A DNA stretch of 8,947 bases from Desulfurellaceae bacterium. Lineage in GTDB: Bacteria; Campylobacterota_A; Desulfurellia; JAGGSF01. This document shows positions 6,199 to 8,947 of the stretch, one piece after another. Every line of letters starts with the position of its first letter. Within the stretch, counting starts at the first letter, position 1. The notes beneath the pieces are model-generated. The model made no database searches. It was not told the DNA's origin and saw only the letters and a list, made by a program, of their open reading frames with translations. A program made the position numbers and the translations under genes. The stretch lies in contig JAGMDW010000083.1 in NCBI GenBank assembly GCA_023128455.1, positions 1-8,947 on the forward strand, in the 5' to 3' direction.

Positions 6199-7851
6199 TC
6201 AATTCTCCTCGAATATTTCTTCTATATTGAAAAACGGGAAATTCAGCTGTGGACTAAAAAGAATATAATACATTTTATCTTGTTTCATATTCTTTGTTGA
6301 AGACTTTTTTATGTATGCACTCCACAGTTTTTCTTTCTGCAAAATGTGTATTTTATTATTTGCAACTACGATTTTCGCTTTAGTGAGAAAACGAGGGGAT
6401 GGATTGCCCTTTCCAAAAGGCTGCATCCGTGCAATTTCCCTGAGTGTCTTTTTTTCAAATACATCAAGTTTTATCTCGCAGTCCACATCTACAGAAGAGT
6501 GAAATGTATGTTTTTGTACCAATTTCGTAAATCCCTCTGCAAAATCTCCTATCTTTTCTGTTTTTATGGTTAAGCCCACTGCTTTCTCATGTCCCCCAAA
6601 TTTCTCTAAGAATGTATTCATCTCTTCCATCGCTTCAAACATATTAAATCCATTCCCACTCCTGCCCGAACCTACACTCAAAGGTTTATTCTTGGAGATG
6701 ATAACGGCAGGTTTTCCATATCGGTAAGTGGCTTGATTTGCCACTACCCCAATAATACCTCTATGCCATTGGGAGGAGGAAAGAACAATAGCCGCATTGT
6801 TTGTATCAATGTGTTTACTTATATCCTTCATTATATTTTTCTGTATATCTTGCCGAAGTTTGTTTAATTCGACCAGCTTTTTTGCCAACCTGACACTCTC
6901 TTCCTCATCACTTGAGGTAAGCAGTTCAACAGAAAGGGAGGGTAAATCCATTCTTCCTGCGGCATTAATGTGAGGGATTAGTATATGAGAAAAATATTTA
7001 TCGCCCCCTCTAAAGCGATAAGCATTACACAACTTCTTTAACATTTTTATGCCTACACGATTACCCCTCTCCATTTCATCCATACCGTAGATTGTCCACA
7101 ATCTATTCTCCTTGATCAGGGGCACCATATCTCCCATTGTTCCCAGAGCTACCATATCTAAATATTTTCTTAAATTGGGTTCTCTTGATTTGAAATAACC
7201 TCTTTGCCTCAGATTTATTCTTAAAGCAACAATAAAACAAAATGCAACACCCACTGCAGCCAAATCCCTTAAAGGAAATCTATTTTCTTTTCTTTGAGGA
7301 TTGATCAACACGCAATTCAAATCTTCTCCCCTAAGTTTGTGGTGATCAATCACGATAACATCTATTCCTTTGTTTTGCGCATATTCTATTTCTAAAAAGG
7401 CATTTGTCCCGTTGTCTACTGCAATAATCAGGCCACAACCTGTTTCCTCTGCATAATCTACGCTGTTTCTATTTATGCCGTATCCTTCTTCTCTTTTTGG
7501 AATATACCAGCTTGTACTTTTCCCTATCTCATTGAAAAAATTTACAAGCAATGCGGTTGAAGACAAACCATCTACATCATAATCTCCCACGATGAGTATT
7601 CCCTCATTATGTTCTATGGCATGTATAGTTCGTTCTACGCCTTCTTCCATATCAGGCAACAAAAAGGGAGAAGACATGTCCTTCAATGCAGGATGGAAAA
7701 AAGATTCAGCATGTTCATAAGAAACATTCCTATTTTTCAACAGAACTTTTGTTAAAATGCTTACATTTAAATTGGCGAACTCATTTCTCTCTTCATACTT
7801 ACCAATGATATTTATGTTTTTGTATATACCATCAATGTTTTGAAGGAGCAT
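6199..7851 (-). CDS. recJ: Single-stranded-DNA-specific 5'-3' exonuclease RecJ
   Basis: A 550-residue DHH-family nuclease, typical RecJ length (about 550-580). RecJ degrades single-stranded DNA 5' to 3' in recombination, mismatch and base-excision repair. Motifs: I, GDYDVDG (89-95); II, AVDNGT (144-149); III, IDHH (168-171); IV, ALGTMGD (235-241), where GT(I/V)AD is usual; and NAAGR (296-300). The DHHA1 domain has WHRGIIGVVA (362-371), GSGRSGNGF (394-402) and FGGHEKAVG (418-426). The C-terminal OB-type region has QPFGKGNPSPRF (477-488). The metal-binding Asp and His residues are all present, so it looks active. I chose ATG at 7851: the frame is open to a TTG at 7890, but that would add 13 hydrophobic and basic residues that look unrelated to RecJ. 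The chosen start overlaps the end of the argH-NUDIX gene by 20 nt and has only a weak GAG ribosome binding site. The stop abuts the tyrS start. Confidence 0.95.
   Translation of the reverse strand: MLLQNIDGIYKNINIIGKYEERNEFANLNVSILTKVLLKNRNVSYEHAESFFHPALKDMSSPFLLPDMEEGVERTIHAIEHNEGILIVGDYDVDGLSSTALLVNFFNEIGKSTSWYIPKREEGYGINRNSVDYAEETGCGLIIAVDNGTNAFLEIEYAQNKGIDVIVIDHHKLRGEDLNCVLINPQRKENRFPLRDLAAVGVAFCFIVALRINLRQRGYFKSREPNLRKYLDMVALGTMGDMVPLIKENRLWTIYGMDEMERGNRVGIKMLKKLCNAYRFRGGDKYFSHILIPHINAAGRMDLPSLSVELLTSSDEEESVRLAKKLVELNKLRQDIQKNIMKDISKHIDTNNAAIVLSSSQWHRGIIGVVANQATYRYGKPAVIISKNKPLSVGSGRSGNGFNMFEAMEEMNTFLEKFGGHEKAVGLTIKTEKIGDFAEGFTKLVQKHTFHSSVDVDCEIKLDVFEKKTLREIARMQPFGKGNPSPRFLTKAKIVVANNKIHILQKEKLWSAYIKKSSTKNMKQDKMYYILFSPQLNFPFFNIEEIFEEN
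6205..6210 (-). promoter_or_regulatory. Strong ribosome binding site for tyrS
   Basis: On the minus strand this reads GAGGAG, 6 nt before the tyrS ATG at 6198. It lies within the last codons of recJ, and the recJ TGA touches the tyrS ATG. The site supports the chosen start and suggests that terminating ribosomes can re-initiate. Confidence 0.8.
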
Positions 7852-8947
7852 ATTTCTCAAAATAATCACTAAGAATCTTTTTATGATCAAAAGCCATTTT
7901 ATCCGGAATTTTATCTTTTTTGAATATCATGGCTTCTATGGCATCATCTTCTGCCCTTAAAGTTCCTTTTCCCTTTGCTACAAACACAACGGATACGGTA
8001 TGGCCGCGCGGATCTCTATTGGGATTTGAATAAACGCCTAAAATATCCTTTAATTCTACATTTAAGCCTATTTCTTCTTCCGCTTCTCTTATCGCCGCAT
8101 CTTCTGCACACTCACCCCATTCTACAAATCCGCCAGGTATTGCCCATCCGTAGGGATAATTTTTCCTCTTTATGAGCACTATTCCGCCCTTAAATTCAGT
8201 GATAATATCCACTGTAGGTATAGGATTTTCATAGACTCTAACCGGATAATTGCATCTGGGACAATTAATTATCTTGCCCTCTTCCCTTATTTTTCTTTCC
8301 CTTTTAATTTCATCAATAATCTTCTCTACGCTTGTTTTCGCTGTGCCTCCATAAGAGGTGTGATTATCTATGGATTTTTTAACATCAAACACATTGTATA
8401 TATCCTCATCAAACAGGGGAGAAAAATCCTTCATTTCACCTATTTTAAGCTGTTTTAAATGCTTTTTATTCTGCTCGCAAAAAGAGACAATGTTCCCTAC
8501 AACCCGGTGGGCATTTCTGAAGGCAAGTCCTTTCCTCACCAGATAATCCGCAAGGTCTGTAGCGATGATGAATTCATCCATCGCCTCCCTCATTCTCTCT
8601 TTACGCAATAAAACCTTTGGCAATAAAGAGTTGAAAATGTTCAAAACATCTATCGTTGTTTCTACGGAATCGAATATGCATTCTTTGTCTTCCTGGAGGT
8701 CTCTATCATAGGAAAGGGGCAATCCTTTCATGGTTACTAAAAGTGAAGTAAGATTTCCATATATTCTTCCCGTTTTCCCTCTGATGAGTTCCAATGCATC
8801 GGGATTCTTTTTCTGAGGCATCATACTGGAGCCGGTGCAAAATGCATCGGGAAGTTCTAAAAACCGAAATTCCGAAGAGGAAAATAATATAAAATCCTCA
8901 CACAATCTGGAGGTATGCATAAAAAAAATACTGCAATTTGAAAGAAA
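7832..8947 (-). CDS. argH: Argininosuccinate lyase C-terminal part fused to a NUDIX hydrolase (5' end beyond window)
   Basis: Partial gene: the frame is open to the window edge with 371 codons in view. The first residues (FLSNCSIFF before the Met at 8920) already align with internal ArgH sequence, so that Met is not the start; about half of ArgH (~230 residues) lies outside. Numbering from that Met, residues 1-~208 are ArgH, which cleaves argininosuccinate to arginine and fumarate. They show the superfamily signature GSSMMPQKKNPD (30-41) with the catalytic serine loop, KGLPLSYDRDLQEDKE (65-80), ATDLADYLVRKG (120-131) and the usual C-terminus near GGTAKTSVEKI. Without a stop, the frame continues into one zinc-knuckle-like CPRC (220-223), a YENPIPTVDI linker and a NUDIX domain. 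Its NUDIX box is complete (G264-x5-E270-x7-R278-E279-x2-E282-E283-x-G285), and GVYSNPNRDPRGHTVSVVF follows, as in ADP-ribose pyrophosphatase-like members. The NUDIX substrate is not determinable. The stop overlaps the recJ start by 20 nt. Both parts look intact and functional. Confidence 0.93.
   Translation of the reverse strand, partial: FLSNCSIFFMHTSRLCEDFILFSSSEFRFLELPDAFCTGSSMMPQKKNPDALELIRGKTGRIYGNLTSLLVTMKGLPLSYDRDLQEDKECIFDSVETTIDVLNIFNSLLPKVLLRKERMREAMDEFIIATDLADYLVRKGLAFRNAHRVVGNIVSFCEQNKKHLKQLKIGEMKDFSPLFDEDIYNVFDVKKSIDNHTSYGGTAKTSVEKIIDEIKRERKIREEGKIINCPRCNYPVRVYENPIPTVDIITEFKGGIVLIKRKNYPYGWAIPGGFVEWGECAEDAAIREAEEEIGLNVELKDILGVYSNPNRDPRGHTVSVVFVAKGKGTLRAEDDAIEAMIFKKDKIPDKMAFDHKKILSDYFEKYAPSKH

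Noticed and set aside
7852..7890. Upstream TTG start for recJ adding 13 residues
   Set aside because: The added residues are hydrophobic and basic without RecJ similarity and would deepen the overlap with the NUDIX end; ATG at 7851 gives a normal RecJ N-terminus.
8918..8920. ATG as the start of the argH-NUDIX gene
   Set aside because: The codons upstream continue ArgH-like sequence in frame to the window edge, so this Met is internal and the gene is truncated by the window.
1..8947. CRISPR array, tRNA/rRNA genes, insertion sequences, riboswitches
   Set aside because: Virtually every base is coding; no spaced direct repeats, cloverleaf, terminal inverted repeats or long leader were seen.

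Overview
The window is a gene-dense, AT-rich stretch of bacterial DNA with almost no intergenic sequence. Bacterial origin is supported by a GpsA-type glycerol-3-phosphate dehydrogenase, a type III pantothenate kinase, a bacterial KMSKS-type tyrosyl-tRNA synthetase with a C-terminal S4 domain, and RecJ. The presence of archaeal/vacuolar-type ATPase genes fits one of the many anaerobic or deep-branching bacterial lineages that carry a V/A-type ATPase. I cannot name the phylum from the sequence alone.

Left part (1-3290, plus strand): a short coiled-coil peripheral-stalk subunit of a V/A-type ATPase (G/H type) overlaps by 4 nt an unusual 120-residue ORF. The first ~70 residues of that ORF are the N-terminus of V/A-ATPase subunit C, and its last ~45 residues are the C-terminus of a universal stress protein (UspA fold). 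Four bases later begins a complete 888-residue P-type Ca2+-transporting ATPase with all catalytic motifs and SERCA-like calcium ligands. The chimera looks like the scar of a deletion that joined a V/A-ATPase operon to a usp/P-type ATPase locus, or an assembly join of the same shape.

Right part (3252-8947, minus strand): one tight run transcribed right to left, argH-NUDIX > recJ > tyrS > coaX > gpsA. Neighbouring genes overlap by 4 nt (ATGA) or 20 nt, or abut directly (TGAATG), so translational coupling is likely. The promoter must lie beyond the right edge. The first gene is cut by the window edge and is a fusion of argininosuccinate lyase with a NUDIX hydrolase. The run mixes arginine synthesis, nucleotide sanitation, recombination repair, translation, CoA synthesis and phospholipid-precursor synthesis, so it is a housekeeping cluster rather than one pathway.

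The two blocks converge, and the ends of the Ca2+-ATPase and gpsA overlap by 39 bp with no visible terminator between them. I see no tRNA, rRNA, CRISPR array, insertion sequence, attachment site or long repeat, and no gene-free stretch longer than a few bases. The two observations most worth checking are the subunit C/Usp chimera and the ArgH-NUDIX fusion.
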